Positions 1-8,487 of a stretch of DNA of 64,000 nt are shown one piece after another. Every line of letters begins with the position of its first letter. The stretch's first letter is position 1. The translations under genes were made by a program, and so were the position numbers. Below the pieces are notes generated by a model. It was given only the letters and a program-made list of their open reading frames with translations, had not been told where the DNA came from and ran no database searches. The stretch comes from Erysipelotrichaceae bacterium (lineage in GTDB: Bacteria > Bacillota_I > Bacilli_A > Erysipelotrichales > Erysipelotrichaceae): positions 123,791-187,790 of the forward strand of contig JALEZD010000023.1 of NCBI GenBank assembly GCA_022772735.1. Direction: 5' to 3'.

Positions 1-135
1 TTTATTCTACATGGACATATGTCTTTTATGTCAATGAGCAGCTTATTCAACATAATGCCATCAAGCGCCATATTATACCTCACTTTCTTAAATATTATAG
101 CATTATTAAGTAAATGGGCTATAAAAATGGTATAA
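1..135 (+). CDS. C-terminal end of an unidentified membrane protein (5' partial)
   Basis: An open frame runs from base 1 and stops with TAA at 133-135, giving 44 residues with no start inside the window. The visible tail is hydrophobic, with a run of Ile, Leu, Ala, Phe and Tyr followed by Ser-Lys-Trp and a short basic end. This is what the last transmembrane helix of a membrane protein looks like. I do not recognise the family. Being so short and in an AT-rich region, it could also be a chance open frame; the sequence to the left would settle it. Confidence 0.35.
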   Translation, partial: FILHGHMSFMSMSSLFNIMPSSAILYLTFLNIIALLSKWAIKMV

Positions 136-221
136 TGCAACCAAATAATTACAAAATGATATTAAAAATATGTAGTGCAACCAATATTTATGTTGTTATA
201 TTTTTGGTGGAGGTAGATAAA

Positions 222-1574
222 ATGAAATTTTGTGATAAAATCGTAAAACTTAGAAAGGATAGAAATCTTTCTCAAGAACAACTTGCAGAAAAATTAAATG
301 TTTCAAGACAAGCTGTATCAAAATGGGAATCTGGTATTTCATATCCTGATATGAATAAAATGCTTAGTATATGTAAAATATTGGATTGTAAACTTGATGA
401 GTTAATGGATGATGGTGCACTTGGTGAAAATGTAGATAAACCTTCTAATATTAAATTTGATTTAATGGATAATTTAAAGGATTTTTTAGGGTATATTACA
501 AATATTTATAATATGTTTTATTCGATGACTTTTAAGGAAAAGATAAAATGTGTATTTGAAATGATTTTTATATCTATAATTCTTTTGGTTATAAGTTTGA
601 TATTGCTGTTTATTTCTGAAACTATTATTAATTCTATATTTAACTTATTGCCTTATACTAGTTTTTTTGAAAGAATAAATATGATTTTTACAACATTAGT
701 ACTAATTATTTTATTTTTGATTGATGCTATTGTATTTTTTCATTTATTTAAGATTAGATATTTGGATTATTATGTAACGATTGTAGATAAAACCGTTTCT
801 GAAAAAACTATTGAAATTCCAGTAAATAAAAATGATACAAGAAAAATAATCATTAGAGATCCAAAACATTCAAGTCAAAAGTTTTTTGAAGCTTTTTATA
901 AAATGATAATATTTTTTGTGAAGGTAATTACTTTATTTTTAACATTACCATTTATATGTTTGTTTTTATTAGGAGTGTTTATTTTTTCGATATCTATTTA
1001 TAATGGTTTTGTATATAATGATATCTTCTTTTATATTGGTATATGTTGTATTGGATTATGTTTAGCGTTTTATATAATAATCGAGATGTCGTACAAGTTT
1101 ATTTTTAATATTAAACAAAGACTTGCAATTTTATTTTATATAGGAGCTATTGGAGTGTTTGTTGCAGGTGTTGGTGCAGGTTTAACATTCACAAGATATA
1201 TGAGTTTAAATTTTACAAATCCAAAACAAATTATGTTATCAAAGGTAGAATATGTTGAAGATATTGATAAAAAATTTTATTTTAACAGCTTACAACCTGA
1301 ATTTATCGAAGATGAGGAAGTTGAAGGGGTAAAAGTTGAATTTAATTATCCTCAAGGGTTAGAAATATATTTGAATGATTCAGAAGATCAATGTGTAATG
1401 GGGTATTATAGAAAGAGTTATCAAGGCAATGGTTTCCAAGTTTATAAGGAGGTGATGAATGAAATAAAGGAAAATAAGATGTTAATTTTTGAAGAGTTAA
1501 CGGAGTATGCAAACATCAAGGTTTATGCAAAAAAAGATACTTTGAAAAGGATAGTGAAAGGATATGAAAAGTAA
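222..1574 (+). CDS. Membrane-anchored XRE-family transcriptional regulator
   Basis: The protein (450 aa) begins with a classical XRE helix-turn-helix at residues 5-60, with the hallmark strings LSQEQLAEKLNVSRQAVSKWE and DMNKML. After a linker come about five hydrophobic segments near residues 113-137, 154-176, 228-262, 268-289 and 302-324, then a soluble acidic tail of about 125 residues. ATG 222 is chosen because a good Shine-Dalgarno (GGTGGAGG, 207-214) precedes it; the frame is open to 114 but those upstream codons do not look like protein. A TATAAT lies at 131-136. The gene overlaps the next one by 11 bp. I infer a one-component regulator that senses something at the membrane; ligand and targets are unknown. 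Confidence 0.8.
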   Translation: MKFCDKIVKLRKDRNLSQEQLAEKLNVSRQAVSKWESGISYPDMNKMLSICKILDCKLDELMDDGALGENVDKPSNIKFDLMDNLKDFLGYITNIYNMFYSMTFKEKIKCVFEMIFISIILLVISLILLFISETIINSIFNLLPYTSFFERINMIFTTLVLIILFLIDAIVFFHLFKIRYLDYYVTIVDKTVSEKTIEIPVNKNDTRKIIIRDPKHSSQKFFEAFYKMIIFFVKVITLFLTLPFICLFLLGVFIFSISIYNGFVYNDIFFYIGICCIGLCLAFYIIIEMSYKFIFNIKQRLAILFYIGAIGVFVAGVGAGLTFTRYMSLNFTNPKQIMLSKVEYVEDIDKKFYFNSLQPEFIEDEEVEGVKVEFNYPQGLEIYLNDSEDQCVMGYYRKSYQGNGFQVYKEVMNEIKENKMLIFEELTEYANIKVYAKKDTLKRIVKGYEK

Positions 1575-2061
1575 ATATTTAAGCGTATTTTTATTCTTTG
1601 TTTATCTTGTAATTCTATTTTGGATAATAGTATTAAAAACAGAATTTAATATAAGTTCTTTAACTGAGATAAAAATTCAAAGCATTAACTTAGTTCCATT
1701 TACTAGAACGGCTGTTTTAAATAATAAAATTTTCTATGATGAAATTTTATATAATATACTATTATTTATTCCAATGGGTGTTTTTCTATCAATGATTTTT
1801 GAAAATAAACCAATATTTGCTAATATCTTATTTGGCTTATTTATCAGCTTAATGTTTGAAATTATACAATTTATATTTAAAATTGGCATTAGTGATATAA
1901 CCGATTTAATTAATAATACATTTGGATGTGCTTTAGGTACACTAGTATATAAAATATTTAAAAATTTATTTGATGAAAATGCTTTAATTATATGTAATTG
2001 GATTATTAGCATTTGCACGGTGTTATTTATTTTTATAATATTTGTATACACAACTAAATAA
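1564..2061 (+). CDS. VanZ-like family membrane protein
   Basis: A 165-residue integral membrane protein with about four helices (residues 5-25, 60-80, 85-105, 140-160). The VanZ-like signatures are visible: the asparagine-rich NLVPF segment, NILLFIPMGVFL in the second helix, and SLMFEIIQF followed by SDITDLINNTFGCALG. VanZ itself gives low-level teicoplanin resistance, but most family members have no assigned function. It starts inside the end of the XRE regulator gene (11 bp overlap) with AAAGG just upstream, so the two are likely translationally coupled and work together. A strong terminator follows at once. Confidence 0.85.
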   Translation: MKSKYLSVFLFFVYLVILFWIIVLKTEFNISSLTEIKIQSINLVPFTRTAVLNNKIFYDEILYNILLFIPMGVFLSMIFENKPIFANILFGLFISLMFEIIQFIFKIGISDITDLINNTFGCALGTLVYKIFKNLFDENALIICNWIISICTVLFIFIIFVYTTK

Positions 2062-2070
2062 TTTGTGTGA

Positions 2071-2105
2071 AAGTATAAGTTAAATTAAAACTTATACTTT
2101 TTTAT
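2071..2105 (+). terminator. Intrinsic terminator after the vanZ-like gene
   Basis: Perfect 11-bp stem AAGTATAAGTT (2071-2081) / AACTTATACTT (2089-2099), 7-nt loop, then a T-run from 2098. It ends the two-gene XRE-VanZ operon. Confidence 0.85.
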
Positions 2106-2169
2106 TAACAAAACTTAAGTTGTTAAATTGTTAATAATTAATTATCATTTATGATGGTAAGGAGATTTT

Positions 2170-4011
2170 ATGGAAAAAAACGAAAATATAATTGAAAATA
2201 CATTTGCGTTTAAGGGAAGAGTTTTATGGATATTTACAAAATATCAAATTATAACAAAAGTTTTATTATATATAATTGTGTATCCTATATATTCTTTTAT
2301 TGTAAAAATGATTATTCACTCAAGTGGAAGAGTTGGTATTTCTAGTGGAGATTTTTTGTCGTTTTTGTTTAGTTTAAATGGAATATATTTATTGATAATA
2401 ACATTATTTTTAATGGCAATTTTAATAGGTGTGGATATAAATACATATATATACATATCTGCACTAATAAAAGAGAATAAGATGGAGATGTCTTTAAAAA
2501 ACATTATAGGTATAGGTTTAAAATCTCTTAGGATGTTTTGTAGTCCATTAGGTATTTTAAGCATGATATATGTTTCTCTTATATTGCCTTTAGTTGGAGT
2601 AGGGATAACTATTTCACCAATGCAAACATTTCAAATTCCACATTTTATAACTTCCGTAATTTATTCAAATTCTTTTTATTTATCACTTTATGTTTTTATT
2701 CTAGTAATTTTTTTGACAATAAGCTACTTATTTATTTTTTCATTTCATAATGTGCTGATTTTAAATTATGATATAAAATCTGCATTAAAATATTCCTTTA
2801 AGCTTTCTACAAAGTATTGGAAAGAATTTTTAAATGAAATAATATTTAAAGAGTTAAAAAAAGTAGGGCTATTAATTTGTGTATTTATTGTAAATTTAAT
2901 AATTATATATTTATTTGGAATGTTACACATGCTTTATAATGATACGAAATATTTATTTATTTCAATATTTTTTGTTTTTGTTTTATTTGAATTGTCTGCA
3001 TATGTTACACTTATCATCGTTCCAGTTATAATTTTAAAAATTACACAATTATTTTATAAACTTAATAAACTTGAAGGAAAAGAGATAAATTTAAAAGGTG
3101 ACTTTATTTCTGAAAAATGGGATGTAAATTCTAAACCTAGAATTAAAAATAAAACGAAAATAGCATTTGTATTATTTATAGTATTTTTATTTGCAATAAA
3201 TGCTTATATTTCAGAACTATTTATGGAAGGTTTTAGTGAACTCACCACAAATAATAAAAAAATAGAAGTTATTGCACATAGAGGTGGTGGAGATTTAGGT
3301 GCAGAAAATACAATTGAAGGTATAAAGGCTGCGATTGAAAAAAAACTTGATTGGACAGAAATAGATATACAAAGAACTAAAGACAATCATTATGTTTTAA
3401 ATCATGATGGAACATTTAAAAGATTAACTGGCGATAATAGAAAATCTTATGAAATGACATTAGATGAAATAAAAAAATTAAAAGTTAAAAATGAATTTAA
3501 TAAAAATTCAGCATCTCAAGAAGTTGCGACATTAGATGAAGTTATTGATACTACAAAAGGGAAAATCGGTCTTTTTATAGAGTTAAAAGGAACAACAGCA
3601 GATAAAAGAATGGTAGATGATGTTGTTAAAAGAATAAAGGAAGAAAAACTTGAAGATTCAACTGTTTTGTTGTCATTAAATTATTCATTAATTAAATATT
3701 GTGAAGATAATTATCCTGATATAAAAACTGGTTATTTGTATTTCTTTTCCTTAGGAAGTGTAGAAAAATTTGTGGGTGATTATTTAATAATGGAGGAATC
3801 AGAGGCTACAATAGAAAAAGTTGAAAAGATAAAAGAAAGTGGTAAGAAGGTTGTAGTGTGGACTGTAAATACAGATGAGTCTATTGAAAAGTTTATAGAA
3901 AGTGATGTAGATGGTATAATCACCGATTATGCTATGAAAGTTAAAGAAGCTCTTTATGAAAGAAAATATAAGATGGGTATTTCAGTTTTGATAGATAGCT
4001 TATTGCAATAG
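2170..4011 (+). CDS. Glycerophosphodiester phosphodiesterase with N-terminal membrane domain
   Basis: A 613-residue two-part protein. Residues 1 to about 345 form a multi-helix membrane region of the type often fused to GDPD enzymes in Bacillota. Residues about 365-600 are the GDPD domain: the catalytic His-Arg pair (H370, R371, in IAHRGGGDLGAENT), the metal-binding ExD in the WTEIDIQ segment, the LNHDGTFKRLTG segment with the second catalytic His, and late motifs LFIELKG, VVVWTVN and DGIITDY. The family hydrolyses glycerophosphodiesters to glycerol-3-phosphate and an alcohol, in lipid or teichoic acid turnover. The start has a good ribosome site (AAGGAG before 2170). It is monocistronic between two terminators. 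Confidence 0.9.
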   Translation: MEKNENIIENTFAFKGRVLWIFTKYQIITKVLLYIIVYPIYSFIVKMIIHSSGRVGISSGDFLSFLFSLNGIYLLIITLFLMAILIGVDINTYIYISALIKENKMEMSLKNIIGIGLKSLRMFCSPLGILSMIYVSLILPLVGVGITISPMQTFQIPHFITSVIYSNSFYLSLYVFILVIFLTISYLFIFSFHNVLILNYDIKSALKYSFKLSTKYWKEFLNEIIFKELKKVGLLICVFIVNLIIIYLFGMLHMLYNDTKYLFISIFFVFVLFELSAYVTLIIVPVIILKITQLFYKLNKLEGKEINLKGDFISEKWDVNSKPRIKNKTKIAFVLFIVFLFAINAYISELFMEGFSELTTNNKKIEVIAHRGGGDLGAENTIEGIKAAIEKKLDWTEIDIQRTKDNHYVLNHDGTFKRLTGDNRKSYEMTLDEIKKLKVKNEFNKNSASQEVATLDEVIDTTKGKIGLFIELKGTTADKRMVDDVVKRIKEEKLEDSTVLLSLNYSLIKYCEDNYPDIKTGYLYFFSLGSVEKFVGDYLIMEESEATIEKVEKIKESGKKVVVWTVNTDESIEKFIESDVDGIITDYAMKVKEALYERKYKMGISVLIDSLLQ

Positions 4012-4014
4012 TTT

Positions 4015-4047
4015 AAAAAATATTGAATATTTGTTCAATATTTTTTA
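4015..4047 (+). terminator. Intrinsic terminator after the GDPD gene
   Basis: Perfect 13-bp inverted repeat AAAAAATATTGAA (4015-4027) / TTCAATATTTTTT (4034-4046) with a 6-nt loop and terminal T-run. Confidence 0.85.
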
Positions 4048-4084
4048 TATTTTAAAATTTTTTTAAAACTAATTAAAGTAATAA

Positions 4085-4113
4085 TTGACTATATTAAAAT
4101 ATGAATTTATTAT
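4085..4113 (+). promoter_or_regulatory. Sigma-A promoter of gmk
   Basis: TTGACT (4085-4090), 17-bp spacer, TATTAT (4108-4113); the start codon at 4138 gives a leader of about 18 nt. Confidence 0.75.
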
Positions 4114-4137
4114 TGTAAGTAAAATATGGAGATAGAT

Positions 4138-4701
4138 ATGTGCAAAAAAGGAACTTTAATTGTATTTAGTGGACCAAGTGGTGTTGGTAAGGGAACAATA
4201 CTTAAACTTTTTAAAGATGATCCAGAGCTTAAAATTGCGTATTCAGTTTCAATGACTACACGAAAAAAGCGTGATGGTGAAATAGATGGTGTTAATTATT
4301 TTTTTGTTAGTGTAGAAGAGTTTAAAAAAGCAATTGAAAATAATGAATTGCTAGAATATGCTGAATTTGTAGGTAACTATTATGGGACACCTAATAAATA
4401 TGTAGAAGATTTATTAAATAAAGGAAATAATGTCTTATTGGAAATAGAAGTACAAGGAGCATTACAAGTATTAAATAAATGCCCTGATGCATTAAGTATA
4501 TTTATTGTTCCACCAAGTATGGAGGAACTAGAAAAAAGAATTAGGGGAAGAAATACGGAAACTGAAGAAGTTGTATTAAAAAGATTAGAAAAGGCAAAGA
4601 AAGAAATGGAATGTTTGTGTCATTATAAATACGTGATTTGTAATGATATACCTGATAAGGCTAAAGATGAAATAGTTAATATTATAAAAAGATCTATGTA
4701 G
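4138..4701 (+). CDS. gmk: Guanylate kinase
   Basis: The enzyme phosphorylates GMP to GDP with ATP. The 187-residue length and motifs fit: P-loop FSGPSGVGKGT near residues 9-19, the GMP-binding SVSMTTRKKRDGEIDGVNYFF segment (split here only by reading), LLEYAEFVGNYYGTP, and the lid region with RIRGRNTE. An in-frame ATG lies at 4126, but GGAGAT at 4128-4133 makes an ideal ribosome site for ATG 4138, so the later start is preferred. It has its own promoter and terminator and sits upstream of murG. Confidence 0.93.
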   Translation: MCKKGTLIVFSGPSGVGKGTILKLFKDDPELKIAYSVSMTTRKKRDGEIDGVNYFFVSVEEFKKAIENNELLEYAEFVGNYYGTPNKYVEDLLNKGNNVLLEIEVQGALQVLNKCPDALSIFIVPPSMEELEKRIRGRNTETEEVVLKRLEKAKKEMECLCHYKYVICNDIPDKAKDEIVNIIKRSM

Positions 4702-4741
4702 AAAAATCTTTAAAGTTGTATATAACATTAAAGGTTTTTTT
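4702..4741 (+). terminator. Intrinsic terminator after gmk
   Basis: AAAAATCTTTAA (4702-4713) pairs with TTAAAGGTTTTTT (4728-4740) with one G-U pair, followed by a T-run. Confidence 0.7.
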
Positions 4742-4773
4742 ATTGTTCATATATTAGAAATAATTTAAAAAAG

Positions 4774-4802
4774 TTGTATTGATTAAGACAATACCATAAA
4801 AT
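4774..4802 (+). promoter_or_regulatory. Sigma-A promoter of the murG-murB-ftsQ operon
   Basis: TTGTAT (4774-4779), 17-bp spacer, TAAAAT (4797-4802), upstream of the small membrane protein gene that leads the operon. Confidence 0.6.
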
Positions 4803-4843
4803 AGTAGTAAGAATAGTTTATACTATTTTAAAGGTGAATTTTA

Positions 4844-5062
4844 ATGTTTAAAAATAAATTTATTTATTTTGTTATTTGTTTAGTAACTTATATATCGGTT
4901 TTTATTGTTGAACTATTTTTTATTAATTTTGTTTATACACTTTTAAATATTGGATTTTTGTTTTATTCTTTTAGTTATGTTGTTTTATTAATTTTAGTTA
5001 ATCCGTTTTTAACATTTAATTTAGTAGAATACATTATTAAAACTAAATGGATTAATATGTAG
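4844..5062 (+). CDS. Small two-helix membrane protein of unknown function
   Basis: A 72-residue protein made almost entirely of two hydrophobic segments (about residues 6-30 and 38-60) with Lys at both ends. ATG 4844 is preceded by AAAGGTG at correct spacing, and a recognisable promoter lies upstream. Its stop is 8 bp before murG, so it is first in the cell-wall operon. I do not recognise a family. Position suggests a role at the membrane in lipid-linked precursor synthesis or division, but that is inference from neighbourhood only. Confidence 0.65.
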   Translation: MFKNKFIYFVICLVTYISVFIVELFFINFVYTLLNIGFLFYSFSYVVLLILVNPFLTFNLVEYIIKTKWINM

Positions 5063-5070
5063 GAGGCTTT

Positions 5071-6141
5071 ATGAGGGTTGTTGTTGCGACAGGTGGAACA
5101 GGTGGACATATTTATCCTGCTATTTCACTTATTGATGGATTAAAAGAAAATGGATTAGAAGATGTTTTGTTTATAGGTTCAAATAATAGAATGGAATCAT
5201 TAGAAATCCCTAAAAGAGGATATAAATTTAAAGGATTGAATGTTGTTGGTACTAATGGTGGAATAACAAATAAGCTCAAGTCTATTGTATTAATTATTAA
5301 ATCTGTATTTATATGCATTAATATATTAAAAGAATTTAACCCAAATATTGTAATAGGATTTGGTAATTATATTAGTGTACCAGTTATAATTGCTGCAAAA
5401 ATTTTAGGAATAAAAACAATGATACATGAGCAAAATTCGGTTGCAGGTAAAGCAAATAAATTTTTGTCAAAGTTTGTTGATGTTGTTGTTGGGAGTTATG
5501 AGGAAAATTTAAAAGATTTTGATAAAAAAAAGACTAAAATTTTAGGTAATCCTAGAGCTAGTGAAGCTAGTAGTATTGTTGTAGATAAATCTTTAAAAGG
5601 TAATTTTGGGTTTGATGTTAATAAAAAGTTGGTATTGATTGTTATGGGTTCTCTTGGTTCTAGTAGTGTTAGTGAAGTATTAATGGATTATGCAAATAAA
5701 ATTAAGGATAAAAATTATAATATTTTAATTGTTACAGGGGAAAAACAATACGATTTGTTTAATATTAAAGAAAAAGACTATATAAAAAAGGTTAAATATA
5801 TTGAAGGAATACAAGTAATGGCTTTAGCTGATTTAGTTGTGACTAGAGCTGGCGCAACAACTTGTGCAGAAGTTTGTGCCTTAAAAAAGCCTAGTATTAT
5901 TATTCCTAGTCCATATGTTCCTAATAATCATCAACTTATAAATGGAAGAACATTACAAAATGTTAATGCAACAATTTTAATTGAAGAAAGTAATTTAAAT
6001 GCCGAAATTTTAGATGAAACAATTGAAAAATTAATAAACGATGATGAGTTAATGAAATGTATGTCAAAAAACGCTGAAAGCATAGCTAAAGTTAATGCAA
6101 GAGATGATATTATAAATTTAATTAAGGAAGTAATTATATGA
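5071..6141 (+). CDS. murG: UDP-N-acetylglucosamine--lipid I GlcNAc transferase MurG
   Basis: MurG transfers GlcNAc from UDP-GlcNAc to lipid I at the cytoplasmic face of the membrane, making lipid II. The 356 residues show the N-terminal GGTGGHIYPA loop (residues 8-17), a second glycine-rich region GFGNYISVP, the MIHEQNSVAG motif, and the C-terminal nucleotide-sugar site with VVTRAGATTCAE and PNNHQLING. These are GT28-family signatures. The ribosome site AGGAGG precedes ATG 5071. It overlaps murB by 4 bp (ATGA), implying translational coupling. Confidence 0.96.
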   Translation: MRVVVATGGTGGHIYPAISLIDGLKENGLEDVLFIGSNNRMESLEIPKRGYKFKGLNVVGTNGGITNKLKSIVLIIKSVFICINILKEFNPNIVIGFGNYISVPVIIAAKILGIKTMIHEQNSVAGKANKFLSKFVDVVVGSYEENLKDFDKKKTKILGNPRASEASSIVVDKSLKGNFGFDVNKKLVLIVMGSLGSSSVSEVLMDYANKIKDKNYNILIVTGEKQYDLFNIKEKDYIKKVKYIEGIQVMALADLVVTRAGATTCAEVCALKKPSIIIPSPYVPNNHQLINGRTLQNVNATILIEESNLNAEILDETIEKLINDDELMKCMSKNAESIAKVNARDDIINLIKEVII

Positions 6142-7043
6142 GTATAGATAGTATAGCTAAAGAATTATCATTTTATTCAACAGTTGAAGAAAATATTCCA
6201 ATGTCTAGTTTAACATCATTAAGAATTGGTGGTAACGCTAGATATGTAGTTTATCCTTCTACAGTTGAAGCTCTAGGAGAGGTTTTGAAAATTATTAAAG
6301 CTCATAATTTGAAATTTAAAATGTTTGGAAAAGGTAGCAATATTTTATGTTCAGATAAAAATTATGATGGTGTTATTATAAAATTAGACAGAACATTTAA
6401 AGAATGTTATTTCAGTGATGATAGCTGTATTGCACAGGCAGGATGTGCAATTATAAGTGTTTCAAACGAAGCTATGAAAAATGGACTTTCTGGATTAGAA
6501 TTTGCAAGTGGAATTCCAGGAAGTGTTGGTGGTGTAGTTTTTATGAATGCTGGTGCTTATAATTCAAATATGGCAGGTGTTATTGAAGAGGTATTTGTTT
6601 TTAGAGATGGTGTATTGGAATGGATGAGTAATGAACAATGCAAATTTTCTTATCGTTATTCTATTTTTCATGAACACCCCGATTGGATAATTATTGCAGC
6701 TAAATTTAGACTTAAACATAAACCTGTTGATGAAATTAAGTCATTAATTGATTCAAGAAGAGAAAGAAGAATTGCAACTCAACCGTTGAATAAACCAAGT
6801 GCAGGTAGTACATTTAGAAATCCTCTTGAAGCACATGCATGGGAATTAATTGATGGGATAGGTTATAGAGGTAAAAAGATAGGCGGTGCAATGGTTAGTA
6901 CAAAGCATGTAAATTTTTTAATTAATGAAGATAAGGCAACTGCAGAAGACTTTATGAAACTTGTTGTTGAAATTCAGAAAAAAGTTAAAGAAAAATATGG
7001 TATTGACCTTAATATGGAAGTGGAGCGCTTTAATTGGGACTAG
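6138..7043 (+). CDS. murB: UDP-N-acetylenolpyruvoylglucosamine reductase
   Basis: This FAD enzyme reduces UDP-GlcNAc-enolpyruvate to UDP-MurNAc with NADPH. The 301-residue length matches the shorter type II form common in Bacillota. Visible motifs are RIGGNARYVVYPST, FGKGSNIL (FAD binding), ASGIPGSVGGVVFMNAGAY, the YRYS segment, and PSAGSTFRNP with the proton-donating Ser at residue 224. The C-terminal AWELIDGIGYRGKKIGGA and the NxEVERF end are typical. It overlaps murG by 4 bp and ftsQ by 10 bp. Confidence 0.96.
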   Translation: MSIDSIAKELSFYSTVEENIPMSSLTSLRIGGNARYVVYPSTVEALGEVLKIIKAHNLKFKMFGKGSNILCSDKNYDGVIIKLDRTFKECYFSDDSCIAQAGCAIISVSNEAMKNGLSGLEFASGIPGSVGGVVFMNAGAYNSNMAGVIEEVFVFRDGVLEWMSNEQCKFSYRYSIFHEHPDWIIIAAKFRLKHKPVDEIKSLIDSRRERRIATQPLNKPSAGSTFRNPLEAHAWELIDGIGYRGKKIGGAMVSTKHVNFLINEDKATAEDFMKLVVEIQKKVKEKYGIDLNMEVERFNWD

Positions 7044-8047
7044 AAGAAAAAAACTTAATTGATTTTAAAGAAACTTCTTCTGGAGTTGATGAAGTTTTGA
7101 AAAGGCATAAGCAAAGAGTAAATGATGCTAGTTTTTTAAGATATAAGAGATTTTTATTTTCTTTAGCAATTTTATTAGGTTTGCTTATGATTTTAATGAC
7201 TTATTTTTATTCTTCAGCAAGTAAAGTAAAAGCAATATCTGTTAATGGTAATGATTATATTGACTCAGAGTATATAAAAAAATTAAGTGGATTATCACTA
7301 GAGAGTAGATACTACTTAATACCATGGTTTATTACAGAAGCCAAAATTAAAGAGTATCCACTAATTTCAGATGCAAAAATACATTTTGAAGCAAACAATG
7401 TAATAAAAATTGACATAACTGAGAAAAAACCTGTTGGATACAGATATAATGAAAAACCTGAGATAATTTTAAGTGATGGTAAAACGGTGGAACTTACAAG
7501 TGAAATGTTGAGTATTGTTGCAAGGATACCATTAATTACTGGGTTTGTTGAAGATGAAAATTTATATTTGATTACAAAGTCTTTAAATTTAGTTGATAAA
7601 AGTAAAATAGAAAATATTTCAGAAATAAAACAGTATGATTTAAATTATGACAAGAATGCATTAATGTTGTATTTAAGAGATGGAAATTTTGTTTTTTCTA
7701 GTTTTTATAGTTTGGAAATGATAAACTCTTATAATTTTATAGCATCTGAATTAATAGGTAATGGACATTGTATTTTTTTGGATGAAGGACTACAAGTTGC
7801 TTATAGAAAAGTGTGTCCATGGGATGAAGTGATTGTTGAAAAAGAATACTGGAAAAATGCTAATGGAGAATATATATTAAATAAGTATGGAGATAAAGTG
7901 CCAATCCATTATCAAGTTGATGAAAATGGACAGTTTATACTTGATGAAGCTGGAAATAAAATTCCTATTCCAATTAATGAATTTGGTGAAGAAATACAAC
8001 CTGAACCACCTGCTCAAGAAGAAGCTGAACAACAAAATGTAGAATAG
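7034..8047 (+). CDS. divIB: Cell division protein FtsQ/DivIB
   Basis: DivIB/FtsQ is a bitopic protein that links FtsL/DivIC to septal wall synthesis. It has a cytoplasmic N-terminus of about 39 residues, one membrane helix (residues 40-60), then a POTRA-type domain (about 64-135: VKAISVNGNDYIDSEYIKKL) and the FtsQ beta-domain. The start is TTG 7034, with GGAG at 7022-7025; no ATG is available before the membrane helix. It overlaps murB by 10 bp. The last 70 residues are an added tail with two imperfect copies of a NG-[EQ]-[YF]-IL...G-[DN]-K-[VI]-PI motif and a Glu/Pro-rich end, unlike typical FtsQ proteins. Confidence 0.85.
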   Translation: MGLEEKNLIDFKETSSGVDEVLKRHKQRVNDASFLRYKRFLFSLAILLGLLMILMTYFYSSASKVKAISVNGNDYIDSEYIKKLSGLSLESRYYLIPWFITEAKIKEYPLISDAKIHFEANNVIKIDITEKKPVGYRYNEKPEIILSDGKTVELTSEMLSIVARIPLITGFVEDENLYLITKSLNLVDKSKIENISEIKQYDLNYDKNALMLYLRDGNFVFSSFYSLEMINSYNFIASELIGNGHCIFLDEGLQVAYRKVCPWDEVIVEKEYWKNANGEYILNKYGDKVPIHYQVDENGQFILDEAGNKIPIPINEFGEEIQPEPPAQEEAEQQNVE

Positions 8048-8062
8048 TATTTTGTAATAGTT

Positions 8063-8091
8063 TTGATATAGAAAAAATAGTTTGATATAAT
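8063..8091 (+). promoter_or_regulatory. Strong sigma-A promoter of yloU-fakA
   Basis: TTGATA (8063-8068), 17-bp spacer, TATAAT (8086-8091) with an extended -10 TG. Near-consensus. Confidence 0.85.
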
Positions 8092-8115
8092 AAATAACAA
8101 TTGGAGGTAAAAGTT

Positions 8116-8475
8116 ATGGCAATAGAAAAGGTTACTGATTTTGGAAGTATAAATATTTTGCCTGAAGCAATCGCATCACTTACTGGAGGAGTGGTTACTG
8201 AAAGTTATGGAGTTGTTGGTATGGCTTCAAGAAATATTCTTAGAGATGGTATAGCTGAACTTTTAAATAAAGAAAATTATGCTAAGGGTGTAAATGTTAA
8301 AATTACTAATCAAGGTCTAGAAATAGATGTTTATATAATTGTTAGTTTTGGTGTTAGAATTTCTGAGGTTGTTACTGAAGTTCAAAAGAATGTTAAATAT
8401 ATTTTGGAAAAATCACTACAACAAGAAATTGCAGCAGTTAATGTTTATGTTCAAGGTGTTAGCGTAACTGAATAA
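8116..8475 (+). CDS. Asp23/Gls24 family protein (YloU-like)
   Basis: A 119-residue protein of the Asp23/Gls24 (DUF322) family: GVVTESYGVVGMAS near residues 20-35, an amphipathic middle, and the VxVYIIVSFGVRISEVVTEVQKNVK-type strand and helix toward the end. The family is linked to envelope homeostasis and, for YloU, to a conserved place just before the fatty-acid kinase gene, as here. The frame is open from TTG 8101, but GGAGG at 8103-8107 is the ribosome site for ATG 8116. It is followed after 9 bp by fakA, so the two are co-transcribed. Confidence 0.88.
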   Translation: MAIEKVTDFGSINILPEAIASLTGGVVTESYGVVGMASRNILRDGIAELLNKENYAKGVNVKITNQGLEIDVYIIVSFGVRISEVVTEVQKNVKYILEKSLQQEIAAVNVYVQGVSVTE

Positions 8476-8487
8476 TCGGAGGATATG

